Part shown: positions 8,394 to 18,069 of the stretch, piece after piece | Numbering within the stretch: the stretch's first letter is position 1 | Layout of the letters: each line of letters starts with the position of its first letter | From: Marinoscillum luteum | GTDB lineage: Bacteria > Bacteroidota > Bacteroidia > Cytophagales > Cyclobacteriaceae | Assembly (NCBI RefSeq): GCF_044005705.1 | Contig: NZ_JBIPKE010000011.1 | Coordinates: 1 to 64,000, forward strand | Direction: 5' to 3' | Length of the DNA: 64,000 nt | Position numbers and translations under genes: made by a program | The notes under the pieces: model-generated | Told to the model about the DNA's origin: nothing | What the model saw: the letters and a program-made list of their open reading frames with translations, nothing else | Database searches by the model: none

Positions 8394-10274
8394 ATGAGTG
8401 GAAGTATTTTATTTCAGGCAATTATCTTTCTGGCGGGTGCCATCATTTGTGTTCCCATTGCCAAACGCTTTGGCTTAAGTTCTGTGCTCGGGTACCTCCT
8501 TGCGGGGATACTGATCGGTCCGTACGTACTCGGTTTTGTGGGTGAAGAGGGGGAAGACATCCTTCACTTTGCTGAATTCGGGGTGGTTATTATGCTTTTC
8601 CTCATCGGCCTGGAAATTGAGCCGAAGAGCTTCTGGAAAATGAGAAAGACTATTGTGGGAATGGGTGGCTCTCAGGTGGCCATCACCCTGCTGCTGTTTT
8701 ACCTGGCCTTTTTAACCATGGGTTTTAGCTGGCAGGTATCCCTCGTGATTTCGATGGCTGTGGTGTTGTCTTCTACGGCGATCGTCCTCCAGACCATCAA
8801 GGAAAAGGGACTGATGGACACGTCTTTTGGCTCTTCCGCCTTTTCTGTGCTTCTATTTCAGGACATTATCGTCATCCCCATGCTGGCGATCATTCCACTG
8901 CTGACCAACTCTGCACCCACAGAAGTAGCCGGAGGTCATGAAGGTGAATCGCATACCTATATCCTCGAGAATTTGCCATTGGGAATTCAAACCCTGGGGG
9001 TATTCCTTTCCGTGGTGCTGGTGGTTGTTGCTGGCCGGTACCTGATCGTGCCTGTACTCAGGCTTGTGGCAACTACCCGCTTGCGGGAGCTACTGACCGC
9101 CTCGGCCCTACTGATTGTTTTGGGGCTTGCATTCACCATGGAGCTCGTGGGATTAAGTCCGGCACTTGGGGCTTTTTTGGGTGGAGTAGTATTGGCCACC
9201 AGTGAGTTCAAGCATGAACTTGAGAGTGACCTGGAGCCTTTCAAAGGGCTGCTGTTGGGTTTGTTTTTTATGGCCGTGGGTGCTTCAATCAATTTTATCG
9301 TCATTGGTGATAACCCACTGATGATTAGTGGATTGGTGTTTGGTGTCATTGTACTGAAGGCCATTGTCCTGTTTTTGGTGGGTACCTTTTTCAAAATGAA
9401 AATGGATCAAAAACTGCTCCTGAGCATTGGACTCGCTCAAATTGGGGAATTTGCGTTTGTTTTACTGTCCTTCGCTTTCCAGCTCAACATCCTGGATCGT
9501 GTGGATCTGGACATGATGCTGGTGGTGACGGCCCTTTCCATGACGTTGGCCCCTATTCTTGGCATTGTCAACGAGCGGTTCATACTGCCTAAAGTGGGTA
9601 CCAGACAGTCCGAGCCCAGGAAAATGGATCACATTGCCAAATCACATAAGATTATCCTGATCGGGTTTGGACACTTCGGCAGTACCATCGGTCGCTTTTT
9701 GAGATCATATGGTATAGAGGCCACTATACTCGATCATGATTCCAACAGGGTGGATATTCTGAGAAAGATGGGTTTTGAAGTGTATTATGGGGATGCCACC
9801 AGAATTGAACTTTTGGAATCAGCTGGGATAGCGGAAGCCGAACTGTTGATTTGCGCCATTGACAACCCTGATGCCAGCATAAGCCTGGCGAGTCTCATAC
9901 GCGAAAAATACCCGCAAGTGAAACTCATGATGCGGGCTAAAAGTCGATTCGATGCCTCTGAGCTATTGAACATGGGTATTTCCAACGTCTATCGGGAATC
10001 CCTAGAAACATCCGTGCGATTGGCTAGTGATGTTCTCCATCATATGGGTTTTAGAAGATACACCGTACACCGGCAGGCTCAGAACTTTATCAAATACGAC
10101 GAGGAAAGCCTCAGAAGACTGGCAGCTGAACCAATGAACAGCGACCAGTATGTCTTTAAGGTAAGAGAGGAAATGGAGCAGCAAGAGAAGCTGCTCGAGG
10201 AAGACTTGAAAAGAGGTATCGTGGACAATGACCATCAATGGGACAGTGCACGAATCAGAAAAGACGCAGACTAG
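8394..10274 (+). CDS. KefB-like CPA2 monovalent cation:proton antiporter with RCK domain
   Basis: The 626-residue protein has about 12 transmembrane helices in residues 1-395 (Na+/H+ exchanger fold of the CPA2 family). A cytoplasmic RCK/TrkA-N nucleotide-binding domain follows at about 415-540 (ILIGFGHFGSTIGRFL, then YGDATRIELL). A charged tail (EEMEQQEKLLEEDLKRG) ends the protein. The family exchanges K+ or Na+ for protons, often gated by glutathione adducts or nucleotides at the RCK domain. The KefG-like partner directly upstream supports a KefB/KefC-type potassium efflux role. Whether it senses glutathione is doubtful, since many Bacteroidota use other thiols. The gene ends 6 bases from the convergent RMD1-like gene. 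Confidence 0.9.
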   Translation: MSGSILFQAIIFLAGAIICVPIAKRFGLSSVLGYLLAGILIGPYVLGFVGEEGEDILHFAEFGVVIMLFLIGLEIEPKSFWKMRKTIVGMGGSQVAITLLLFYLAFLTMGFSWQVSLVISMAVVLSSTAIVLQTIKEKGLMDTSFGSSAFSVLLFQDIIVIPMLAIIPLLTNSAPTEVAGGHEGESHTYILENLPLGIQTLGVFLSVVLVVVAGRYLIVPVLRLVATTRLRELLTASALLIVLGLAFTMELVGLSPALGAFLGGVVLATSEFKHELESDLEPFKGLLLGLFFMAVGASINFIVIGDNPLMISGLVFGVIVLKAIVLFLVGTFFKMKMDQKLLLSIGLAQIGEFAFVLLSFAFQLNILDRVDLDMMLVVTALSMTLAPILGIVNERFILPKVGTRQSEPRKMDHIAKSHKIILIGFGHFGSTIGRFLRSYGIEATILDHDSNRVDILRKMGFEVYYGDATRIELLESAGIAEAELLICAIDNPDASISLASLIREKYPQVKLMMRAKSRFDASELLNMGISNVYRESLETSVRLASDVLHHMGFRRYTVHRQAQNFIKYDEESLRRLAAEPMNSDQYVFKVREEMEQQEKLLEEDLKRGIVDNDHQWDSARIRKDAD

Positions 10275-10280
10275 GCCCCA

Positions 10281-11072
10281 CTAAAAGAGTTTACTAGCGA
10301 AGGTATCAAGCACCTCAATGATGATGAGGATAATAATGATCCATTCCAGGCGACTGCTCTCCCGGTGGTGGTTATAGGACATATACACCGTGAGATTATC
10401 CTCTACAATCTTCAGGGTATTGTCGATCTCCCTGTAGCGTGGCACCAGTTCGAAATGACGCACCAGTGTGTCATGAAGTCTGTCGAGGTATTCATTTTCC
10501 CAGGCTACATCCGGACTATCCAGAATGTAAAGGTTTTCGGCAATGGTGTTTTTGGTATTCAATGTTTTGCCAATAAAGCTCATCGCTTTCTTCTGACTCA
10601 GTTTCACTTTGCCATATACCTGCATGTCGTGCGTATAGGCCTTGATTTCACTAAGAATAGACTGACTGAGGCCATTAAAATGATCAAGAGCCACGGATTG
10701 CGCCAGGTGCATCATGATCATCTTGTTCACAGAATGATTAAAAGTGCCGAGTGCAAGGGTGTCAAAACTCAGGGTGATTTCATCCTCTCTCTCACCAAGT
10801 AAAATCTCCAGATCATCAGATGTCACGCTGCTTTTAGGACGAATGGATGAAGCCTTCAAGAGCTTGAGGTACTCTTCGATATCGGGCTGCGTCATTCCTG
10901 CAAACACCACAGCACCATAGCTCACGATATAGACGTATCGTGTGATGTCTAATTGGTAATACAGCTCAAGGGAGCTTTTGGTGATCAGGTGCTCCGGATG
11001 AAGTAGCCGGTAGTTCGCCACATCTATCCTGTCAGCAATGTGATAAGCGGTGTATAGTATTTTATCGTCCAT
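10281..11072 (-). CDS. RMD1/DUF155 family protein
   Basis: The 263-residue protein matches the RMD1/Sif2/Sif3 (DUF155) family. It has an N-terminal alpha/beta region with the hallmark VYIVSYGAVVFAGM, a helical middle (SVALDHFNGLSQSIL), and a C-terminal hydrophobic helix (WIIIILIIIEVLDTF) that probably anchors it in the membrane. Eukaryotic members (RMND1, Rmd1) act in mitochondrial translation or on microtubules. The bacterial role is not established. It is transcribed alone, convergent to the kef-like operon. Confidence 0.85.
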   Translation of the reverse strand: MDDKILYTAYHIADRIDVANYRLLHPEHLITKSSLELYYQLDITRYVYIVSYGAVVFAGMTQPDIEEYLKLLKASSIRPKSSVTSDDLEILLGEREDEITLSFDTLALGTFNHSVNKMIMMHLAQSVALDHFNGLSQSILSEIKAYTHDMQVYGKVKLSQKKAMSFIGKTLNTKNTIAENLYILDSPDVAWENEYLDRLHDTLVRHFELVPRYREIDNTLKIVEDNLTVYMSYNHHRESSRLEWIIIILIIIEVLDTFASKLF

Positions 11073-11163
11073 TTTAGGTTATTTTAAACCTTAAACGATA
11101 AATAGAAATAAACAATCAGAGCTTCCGTGAAATAATTTTTGACCCTACCGAAAGCTATCACTG

Positions 11164-12030
11164 CTAATTGACCTGAAACGTTCTTGATATGTTAAAACCA
11201 AAATGGATTTCGCCATCAAAGAAGTTATTGGTAGTTTCAGAAATGAACCCTTTTGGAACCATTGACGTGGCATTGGTAAACTGAAGTTGAAACACATGGC
11301 CACCCGTCTCCAAATCTATCCCTATGGCCAATGAATTCCTTGTGTTTTCATTGAGTTGCTGGAACTGGTGATAATATTCTACACAAAGGGCCAGTCGCTG
11401 TGAAAACTTAACCCTACCCCCCATTCCGAGAGCAAAAATATCATTGTTTATGTCCTCCGCCCTGATCAAATTCCTATGTACCCATGTGGGTACCAATTGA
11501 AGAGAAATACTGCTGTTGAGTTTTCTGGCCAGGAGCAGAGAATGTGTATTGGCAAGTCTATTTGCCAAACTAAGATCATATTCTGGATCCTTTAGTGTCT
11601 TGAGTGCAATAGAGCTCAACCATGTCGCGGAAAAGGGACTATTACCCTTTCCGGTAGATTGACGCACTATTCGATACTTAATAAAGCTGTCATAGGTCTT
11701 TTCGAACGAACTTCTACCTAACCCAAGGTAGAGTCGATCGTTTAGTGCATACTCCAGCCCGATTCGGATGGTGGCATTGTCTAACCCAAAAAGTTCATAG
11801 CCACCACCATCGATGGTACCGAAGCGGTGAGCAATAATAAAATCCATGACCCCCTTTTTTCGGGTTTCTATAGAATGTCCATTAATAAGTCTCGTTCCCT
11901 TAAAGGTGGCCTCAGTCAATGTCTTTTGATCCCCTCGTTCATCCTCCAGCATTGACAACAGGTCATCCTGAGCAGCTAAGGTGAGTGAAAATATCAGAGC
12001 GATTGATATAGATAAACAATGTTTTAGCAT
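11164..12030 (-). CDS. DUF5777 family beta-barrel protein
   Basis: The 288-residue protein has a signal peptide (1-20, ending SLTLAAQ) and alternating amphipathic strands typical of an outer-membrane beta-barrel. The segment KGVMDFIIAHRFGTIDGGGYELFGLDNATIRIGLEYAL is the recognisable DUF5777 core (position about residues 60-95). The function is unknown. It is the last gene of a three-gene minus-strand operon, four bases after the YceI-family gene. These neighbours suggest a shared role in envelope redox or lipid-quinone biology (inference). Confidence 0.85.
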   Translation of the reverse strand: MLKHCLSISIALIFSLTLAAQDDLLSMLEDERGDQKTLTEATFKGTRLINGHSIETRKKGVMDFIIAHRFGTIDGGGYELFGLDNATIRIGLEYALNDRLYLGLGRSSFEKTYDSFIKYRIVRQSTGKGNSPFSATWLSSIALKTLKDPEYDLSLANRLANTHSLLLARKLNSSISLQLVPTWVHRNLIRAEDINNDIFALGMGGRVKFSQRLALCVEYYHQFQQLNENTRNSLAIGIDLETGGHVFQLQFTNATSMVPKGFISETTNNFFDGEIHFGFNISRTFQVN

Positions 12031-12034
12031 GATT

Positions 12035-12586
12035 TCAAAGTGAGAAGTTGAACAATGCTTTTACTTCCACCACCTCGGCGATATTTTGAAACACGAGTGA
12101 GGGGATTTCAATATCAAACTCTGCCACAGAGAGTTCGAAATTAGTGGCTGCGGTCAGGGTAGCTGCTGTCCTGGCAAATTTCACCACTGTTGTGAGGGGC
12201 TTCTTCACGCCATGGATTTCAATTTCGCCAGATACCTCTGCCTCGAAACTTCCGCTATTCGAGAAGTCCAGATCAGCGAAGTTTTTGATTTGCCCCTTAA
12301 AGGTAGCCTTTGGGAATTTCTCAGACTCGAGATAGTTTTCATTGAAATGTTCCTCCATCAGGCTTTTATCAAAATGAAAACCTTTGATCAACATTGAGAC
12401 TGCCAATGTGCCTTTGTTAAGATCAATAGCACCTAGCACCTCCTTATTAATGGCCTCAATGTTTTCTAAAGGCGCTTCCGAGAAAAATGAGGCTGTGCCT
12501 TTACGGTCTAAAATTGGCCCTTGGGCGGATATTTGAGCAATGGCACATAATGCCATTACCAGTGATAGTATTCCGATCTTCAACAT
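12035..12586 (-). CDS. YceI family periplasmic lipid-binding-like protein
   Basis: The 183-residue protein has a signal peptide (1-21, ending AQISAQ) and a lipocalin-like YceI fold. Family features are the early strand TASFFSEAPLENIEAIN, the motif FPKATFKGQI, and a HGVKKPL turn before the last strands. YceI proteins bind isoprenoid or polyprenyl chains, and some act in quinone transport or stress response. The gene lies between the cytochrome-like lipoprotein and the DUF5777 barrel on one strand with short gaps of 36 and 4 bases, indicating an operon. Confidence 0.9.
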   Translation of the reverse strand: MLKIGILSLVMALCAIAQISAQGPILDRKGTASFFSEAPLENIEAINKEVLGAIDLNKGTLAVSMLIKGFHFDKSLMEEHFNENYLESEKFPKATFKGQIKNFADLDFSNSGSFEAEVSGEIEIHGVKKPLTTVVKFARTAATLTAATNFELSVAEFDIEIPSLVFQNIAEVVEVKALFNFSL

Positions 12587-12622
12587 GGTAGTTTAATTAA
12601 GAATAAATAGTTAGGCAATTGA

Positions 12623-13411
12623 TTAATTGTTCAGAGCACCATCATTTACCCAGCAACTTATCAGATCAATCTGTTGCTGAGAGAGACTAGAGCCTTTAGG
12701 CATTGATTTGTTACCGGTTTTTGTTTTGATGGAACTGGCTCTTGATTGTATGGTGCTGAATGAAGTGAAGTTCGGTGAAACGCTACCATTGTGGCATCCA
12801 GAAATGGCACAATTGTTTTCAATGATGCTTTTTATGGAAGCTTCATAACTCACCCCAGAATTGATCTCCACACTTTGCGCACTTTCACATCCGTTCTGAT
12901 CAATCACCGCAACCGAATAAGTCCCAAGCCCCAGCCCCTCAAAAGTGTTCCCAATTTGCACTTCTCCGTTATCGATCTGATAAGAATAGGGTTCCATTCC
13001 TCCAGTAGCATTCACTCGTATGCTGCCATCTGTAGTCCCACAACCAGCATTATTAGTAATTACTTCGGTAAGATTTACTCCACCAGTGTTTTCAATGGAA
13101 ACTGAAAGCTCGTCGGAGCAGTCATTTGCATCTGTTGCCACTACGATATATGATCCAGCTTCCATATTGGCGAATATTCCATCCACATTGGTCTTGCCAG
13201 CAGATGTAAAAGTATAAGGAGGCTCCCCACCAGAGGCAGCCACCGCAAAGCTGCCTACAGGTGAGTCGCACTGAGATGCCTGAACTTCCAATGTTGCAAT
13301 AACCACTGGGGAGGTTGAGCAATCTATTTTTGGGTTCATTTGTTCCCACTGGCAGGATGTGGCCAGAAGAAACGTTAGTACATATAGCAATCTAAGGACT
13401 CGATCGTTCAT
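12623..13411 (-). CDS. SprB-repeat lipoprotein with C-terminal cytochrome-like CX4CH domain
   Basis: The best start is the ATG at 13411 (262 residues), which puts a lipoprotein signal and lipobox (LLATSC) at the N-terminus; the longer frame to 13432 adds seven residues ahead of it. Two SprB repeats follow (GGEPPYTFTSAG and GGMEPYSYQIDNG, each with a D-x-N-x-C segment). The last 75 residues resemble a secreted c-type cytochrome-like domain with NNCAISGCHNG (CX4CH), SMPKGSSLSQQQIDLISCWVNDGA and a Met that could be the distal ligand. The CX4CH spacing is unusual compared with CXXCH. It is the first gene of the YceI/DUF5777 operon. Heme attachment is inferred from the motif, not certain. Confidence 0.75.
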   Translation of the reverse strand: MNDRVLRLLYVLTFLLATSCQWEQMNPKIDCSTSPVVIATLEVQASQCDSPVGSFAVAASGGEPPYTFTSAGKTNVDGIFANMEAGSYIVVATDANDCSDELSVSIENTGGVNLTEVITNNAGCGTTDGSIRVNATGGMEPYSYQIDNGEVQIGNTFEGLGLGTYSVAVIDQNGCESAQSVEINSGVSYEASIKSIIENNCAISGCHNGSVSPNFTSFSTIQSRASSIKTKTGNKSMPKGSSLSQQQIDLISCWVNDGALNN

Positions 13412-13432
13412 TGGATGTTCTTCTAATTTCAC

Positions 13433-13711
13433 GAGACAAAAATCATTTCTTTAATGCTTTCTAACTATCAGTTTTCCGGCATTTGATTGGAAATTTCCGA
13501 CACTCTTAGGTGCGATTATTTCCCACTGTAAACTTTACGACATTTTGTCACCAACCATCTCGAATAGGTTTGAAAGGAGGCGCCGGATCATATGATTACA
13601 AACTCCCCACACCACAACCTCCTTCTTAGCCAGTGTGTCTTTTGATTGATCAGCCATGCGATAGTTAACGTGCAACTGTAGGAAATCCGACATGATAGGG
13701 AGAATTAAGCC
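13433..13711. other. Gap upstream of the cytochrome-like operon
   Basis: About 280 bases without a credible gene, lying between two minus-strand units. It should contain the promoter of the cytochrome-like/YceI/DUF5777 operon and the 3' end of the hydrolase/AraC gene. I see no clear terminator hairpin and no convincing -7/-33 pair. Confidence 0.3.
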
Positions 13712-15370
13712 TTAGCTCAACAAATCTGATGGGCTATGCCCAAATTCCCTTTTGAAGCACTTAGAAAAATAAGAAGGGCTTGCAAAGCCTGTTTGGAATG
13801 CTACTTCGGCGATTCCTTCATGATTACTCAAGATCAATTCTTTGGCCTTATGTAACCGCACAGAAGAGATCATCTGATTGGGTGATTTGTTGGTGATGGA
13901 CTTAAGCTTTCTCTGCAGCTGTCTTTCACTAATTCCCACCTCCTTGCATAGCATATCTACTCCGAACTTCTCATTGCTCATGTGACTTTCGATACACTGA
14001 AGGATATTTTCGAGAAATGAATCATTTTGCCTGGCAAGAGTCGGTTGGCTAGTATACTCGTTTTGGTAATTAAGTTGATCAGTGACGCTATAAAGCAAAA
14101 GGTGGTTGGCGGTTGTTGTTTCAAAAACAGTATTGTGTTGAGCGAAATTCAAGCCTGCTCCAGACAAGAGATGTTTCACTGTTTGGGTGATCAGTATTTG
14201 ACTAGGCCCGGCCTGTTTAAGCATGGACGTCACAAAGCTCCCGGTTTCATTGCTAATGAAATGGGCCTGATCCACTGGCATTTCTTTGATATGAACACCG
14301 ACGCAAACCTTTAAATCAAGGGACTCAAAGGTATCTATTAGGGCTATGCCACAATGTACAGCTTTGCTTGGGCCTTGAAATGAAGCAATAAAGGTGTCCT
14401 GATTAAACCGAATGACTTTCCCCCTATACTGTACCACCAATCGGTTAATGAGTTGCAGAAGCTCATTATCTCCCTTGTATGATGAAAGAATTCGCCCGGC
14501 CATAATGGTAAAAAGCTGCCTCTCGTAATTTGGCCGAGGTTTTACATTGAGGATAAATGCTTTCATTTCATTGAGAACCTCTTCGGTATTCCCTGCCCAA
14601 AATAAGTGATCATCACCATCAAACTCCACAAACCTTGCGCCGGCAATGCGCTGGGCTATAAACCTTCCCTCTTCAATTTTCACATCAACATCATTGGTTC
14701 TTTGCATCATAAGGGTAGGCACCTTAATGGATCCTAAAATATCAACGATATCCACCTCAGTGTTGGTTTTAGTGAGGACAAGTGCAGCACTAGGACTTGC
14801 CCCTGATCTTAAGTAGTTGGCCAGCCAATCCATAAAAATGGGATCTTTAGCTTTTGATGGAGCGAGCGTTTCGAGATTCATTTCGCCACCGCCCCAGCTG
14901 TTTTCTATCATGTCATACACCTGCTGTCGTTGCTCATCTGTAGGTGCCCAGGGATAATCAGGTGCATATCTCCTCTTGGCAAAAACTCCAAATGTGATGA
15001 GTGAAATAGTGCGATTGGGATACGTAGCTGCAAACAAAGCGGAAACGGAACCACCCTCAGAATGCCCGAAGAGTATGGCTTTTTCGGCCCCCACGGCATC
15101 CATCACGGCTCTCAAATCATCCATTCGCTCTTCTAGTGTGGAGAGTTCCACTACTCGGTCTGACAGACCAGTCCCCCTTTTATCAAATAAAATAACCCGA
15201 CATATTTTACCCAGTTCATATAGGAAATGGACCAATTCCGGACAAGCCCACATCCAATCAATGTTGGATACCCAACCTGGGATATAGACCAAGTCAATAG
15301 TGCCTGAGCCAAATACCTGATAGGCAATATTGATACGGCCGCTTTTGGTATATTGAGTAGAGGGTTTCAT
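13712..15370 (-). CDS. Alpha/beta-hydrolase, cyclase-like and AraC DNA-binding fusion protein
   Basis: The 552-residue protein has three parts. Residues 1-278 form an alpha/beta-hydrolase with nucleophile S104 (GHSEGG), a likely acid D228 or D230 and H256 (GDDHLFW). Residues 285-433 align by eye with class III adenylate/guanylate cyclase domains that follow such hydrolases (LFTIMAGRI, YRGKVIRFNQDTFIASFQGP, VCVGVHIKEMP, LLSGAGLNF). One metal Asp position is I and only D326 is kept, so catalysis is doubtful. Residues 450-552 form an AraC-family HTH (CKEVGISERQLQRKLK, IAEVAFQTGFASPSYFSKCFKREFG). It has no signal peptide. It is probably a cytoplasmic regulator that senses a hydrolysable or bound small molecule. 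Known proteins have hydrolase plus cyclase; adding AraC is uncommon. Confidence 0.82.
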   Translation of the reverse strand: MKPSTQYTKSGRINIAYQVFGSGTIDLVYIPGWVSNIDWMWACPELVHFLYELGKICRVILFDKRGTGLSDRVVELSTLEERMDDLRAVMDAVGAEKAILFGHSEGGSVSALFAATYPNRTISLITFGVFAKRRYAPDYPWAPTDEQRQQVYDMIENSWGGGEMNLETLAPSKAKDPIFMDWLANYLRSGASPSAALVLTKTNTEVDIVDILGSIKVPTLMMQRTNDVDVKIEEGRFIAQRIAGARFVEFDGDDHLFWAGNTEEVLNEMKAFILNVKPRPNYERQLFTIMAGRILSSYKGDNELLQLINRLVVQYRGKVIRFNQDTFIASFQGPSKAVHCGIALIDTFESLDLKVCVGVHIKEMPVDQAHFISNETGSFVTSMLKQAGPSQILITQTVKHLLSGAGLNFAQHNTVFETTTANHLLLYSVTDQLNYQNEYTSQPTLARQNDSFLENILQCIESHMSNEKFGVDMLCKEVGISERQLQRKLKSITNKSPNQMISSVRLHKAKELILSNHEGIAEVAFQTGFASPSYFSKCFKREFGHSPSDLLS

Positions 15371-15603
15371 AAAGGCGGTTTAGTACTATTCTCTCTTAGA
15401 GCGAATGACGATTCAACTGTTCACACTTCAAGTCGAAAGCAAAGTTTAATTAATTTCAGTTGTATTTTATCCGACTTTTGTAAAAACCCGTCAAACACCC
15501 ATTCAATTAATGCACACAGTTCTGAGATTGTTAATTAGCTGTATGTGGAAGTTTTCCCGAAGGGGAAGTCTAGGTGGTGGTCAATTTCAAAGGATTAAAG
15601 AAA

Positions 15604-15642
15604 AAAACCTGTGTTTTACTCTTAAAGCAAAACACAGGTTTT
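15604..15642 (-). terminator. Terminator of the ABC permease gene
   Basis: A perfect 14-bp stem (15604-15617 with 15629-15642; AAAACCTGTGTTTT) and an 11-base loop, followed on the minus strand by a run of T. It lies 28 bases beyond the stop of the permease gene and 234 bases before the next minus-strand gene. Confidence 0.85.
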
Positions 15643-15669
15643 GAGTTTAGTTTCTTAGGGCCATCGCTC

Positions 15670-18069
15670 TTACTCATACCTAATGGAATTCACTGGATTG
15701 ACCATCGCAGATTTGAGGGTTCTGAATCCCGCAATCATAAGTGATACCACTATGATGGTGGTGGATGGAATCCCGAAAGTGAAGAGATCCATTGGTTTAT
15801 AGTTGTTAAATATGGAGCCAATGAGTCCATCTACGAGATAAAATCCGGCGGTGACCCCTATTACTGAGGAGATGAAAAGCAGTAAGAAGTAACTTCTGCT
15901 GATCAGGTAGACAATGTGCCCTACACTACCCCCCAGTACCTTGCGCACACCGATTTCTTTGGTTCTCTTGATCAGGTTGATAGACACCAGGGTATAAAGC
16001 CCAAGACAGGAAAGCACAAAAGCTACGGTGCCCAGAAAGCCAAAGATCATGAGGATGTTGTTATTCACCTCCTTGGCTTCCCTGAGCAGGTCATCCTGAT
16101 AAAACCCTGCAAAAGTCTTGGTGGGGATTTTACTGTTCCATTCGGTTTCCAGGTAGTCATAGACCTCTTTCACATGATTGATGTTGACCTTAGCCACCAT
16201 GAAACTGTAGGTACCGTCGTCCTGAAACTTGAGGCTTTTCAGGCGCATGGCTGTAGGCTCTATTGGCGCCCAAAAACCATACATGTAGAAATTCTTCACC
16301 ACTCCTACCACTGTGAGTGTAGTGGAATCATTGAGATAGACCCGCTGACCAATCGGGTTGGTCCAGCCAAACTCTTCCACCGCCCGTTCATTTACAACCA
16401 GGGAGTTTTGACTGTCAGAGGCTTCCAGTTCTTTGGAAAAGGACCTGCCATTCACAATTTTCAGGCCCATCGCTTCGATATAGTTGATCCCTACGTCGAG
16501 CATGTTGGTCTGAACTTCCAAATCCTGATTTTTGAGGAGCGCACCATAGTTTCCCCTGCCTATGTGGTTCTTGGCACTGGCTATTTGCTCTATGTCAGGG
16601 TTAGCCAGCATGGAACCATAAATTTTCTGCTGCTGGGTTTCGTTTAGCAGGCTCACTCCTATGATCTGATCACGGTTAAAGCCCATGTCCAGGGTTTCCT
16701 GATAGCGGGCATTTTGAATGAAAGCCACGCTGGCGAAAATGGCGATCACAGTGAAGGCGTACTGAGTGGCCAGCAACACTTTCGTTAGCTTGCCTGCTCC
16801 ACCAATGCTGAGGCTCCCGCGGAGGATGCTCACAGGTTTGTAGCGACTGATGTACAGCGATGGATAAAACCCGGCGAGTAAAGTGGTGAACACCAGCAGG
16901 CCTACCAGAAACAAATAGAATTTAAAATCCTGGGTGAGATCCAGCTGGAGATCGAGTCCCTGCCACATGGCACCATAGGCAGGCACCAGGTAGGACGCAA
17001 TCCCCAAAGACATTAACAAGGCCAAAAGACATACAGTGAGGTTTTCCGTCATGAACTGCTTAATCAGCTGTCTTCTGGTGCCTCCGAGCACTTTTCGCAC
17101 CCCTATTTCTTTCAGTCGGCGGTTGGAGTTGGCAATGGCAGTATTGGTGAAATTGAAACAAGCCACGAGCAAAATCAACAGCGCCATCACCTGGGGAGTA
17201 AGAATGGCCGCAGGCGGCATGGCATTGCGCAGGTTGTCCCATCGGAGCTGCCTTGATATCTGGGCGTGGTTGTTCATGGGGCTAAGGACAAACCGGGCAA
17301 TGGTGAAATCCGGTCGGGCCTCCTGCTGAACCGCCAGGTATTGATCCAGTAATGGCTCAAAGGTTTTTGCCTGGTTGGGGTCATTGAAATACACGAAGGT
17401 GTTTTGCGCAAAAGCCCCCCAGTTTCCTTTCACATTGTCATCATACATCCGAAACCGATTTTCAAATGAAGTGAGGATTTCAAAATGCACGGAGGAGTTT
17501 TGTGGTGGAGCTTCCACCACTCCTGCTATGGTGAAGTTGAAACTCATGCCGGTATCGTCAAAGACCGTGAGCACTTTTCCAATGGGGTCTTCATTCTCAT
17601 AGAACTTACGGGCATACTCCTCTGTCACCACCGCCTGGTCCAGTTTGTGATATGCCAGTGGATCACCGGTGACTGCCGGAAAAGTGAAGGACTCGATCAA
17701 TCCCGGATCGGCATAGCAGACACTTGTGTTAAACACCTTATCCATGTTCACATCCCTAACCGTAAACACGTGACTTTCGAAGCGAAAGACCCGATCTGCA
17801 CCCGCCAGGTCATTCCTGATGGCATCGGCCATGGGCATGGGAATGCGGCCATATTCTATCAGATCCCCCTGAGTTTCCCGGAGGTTATGGATCTTATAGA
17901 TGTGATCAATCTGCGTGTGACTCTTGTCAAAGTCCCAGTTCTGCTTAGAGTTCAGATAAGCCACTATACAGCAGGCAAGTGCGAGGCCCAGCCCCACGAT
18001 GTTGATGGCCACATAGACCTTGTTTTTCAGGAGGTTACGGAGGGCGACTTTTAGGAAGTTCTTAAGCAT
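15670..18069 (-). CDS. MacB/FtsX-type ABC transporter permease
   Basis: The 799-residue protein has the duplicated Cytophagales permease layout. A first transmembrane helix (VAINIVGLGLALACCIVAYL) precedes a periplasmic MacB-type domain, three FtsX helices around 285-425, a further helix (about 430-455), a second periplasmic domain, and three closing FtsX helices. The paired motif KEIGVRKVLGG occurs before each FtsX block. No ATPase gene is adjacent, so it must use an ATPase encoded elsewhere. Such permeases act as mechanotransmitters for lipoproteins, peptides or antibiotics; the substrate is unknown. It is transcribed alone with its own terminator. Confidence 0.9.
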   Translation of the reverse strand: MLKNFLKVALRNLLKNKVYVAINIVGLGLALACCIVAYLNSKQNWDFDKSHTQIDHIYKIHNLRETQGDLIEYGRIPMPMADAIRNDLAGADRVFRFESHVFTVRDVNMDKVFNTSVCYADPGLIESFTFPAVTGDPLAYHKLDQAVVTEEYARKFYENEDPIGKVLTVFDDTGMSFNFTIAGVVEAPPQNSSVHFEILTSFENRFRMYDDNVKGNWGAFAQNTFVYFNDPNQAKTFEPLLDQYLAVQQEARPDFTIARFVLSPMNNHAQISRQLRWDNLRNAMPPAAILTPQVMALLILLVACFNFTNTAIANSNRRLKEIGVRKVLGGTRRQLIKQFMTENLTVCLLALLMSLGIASYLVPAYGAMWQGLDLQLDLTQDFKFYLFLVGLLVFTTLLAGFYPSLYISRYKPVSILRGSLSIGGAGKLTKVLLATQYAFTVIAIFASVAFIQNARYQETLDMGFNRDQIIGVSLLNETQQQKIYGSMLANPDIEQIASAKNHIGRGNYGALLKNQDLEVQTNMLDVGINYIEAMGLKIVNGRSFSKELEASDSQNSLVVNERAVEEFGWTNPIGQRVYLNDSTTLTVVGVVKNFYMYGFWAPIEPTAMRLKSLKFQDDGTYSFMVAKVNINHVKEVYDYLETEWNSKIPTKTFAGFYQDDLLREAKEVNNNILMIFGFLGTVAFVLSCLGLYTLVSINLIKRTKEIGVRKVLGGSVGHIVYLISRSYFLLLFISSVIGVTAGFYLVDGLIGSIFNNYKPMDLFTFGIPSTTIIVVSLMIAGFRTLKSAMVNPVNSIRYE

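Noticed and set aside
15916..16647. 243-codon plus-strand frame inside the ABC permease gene
   Set aside because: It is antisense to a clear permease sequence, has no recognisable motif and no promoter.
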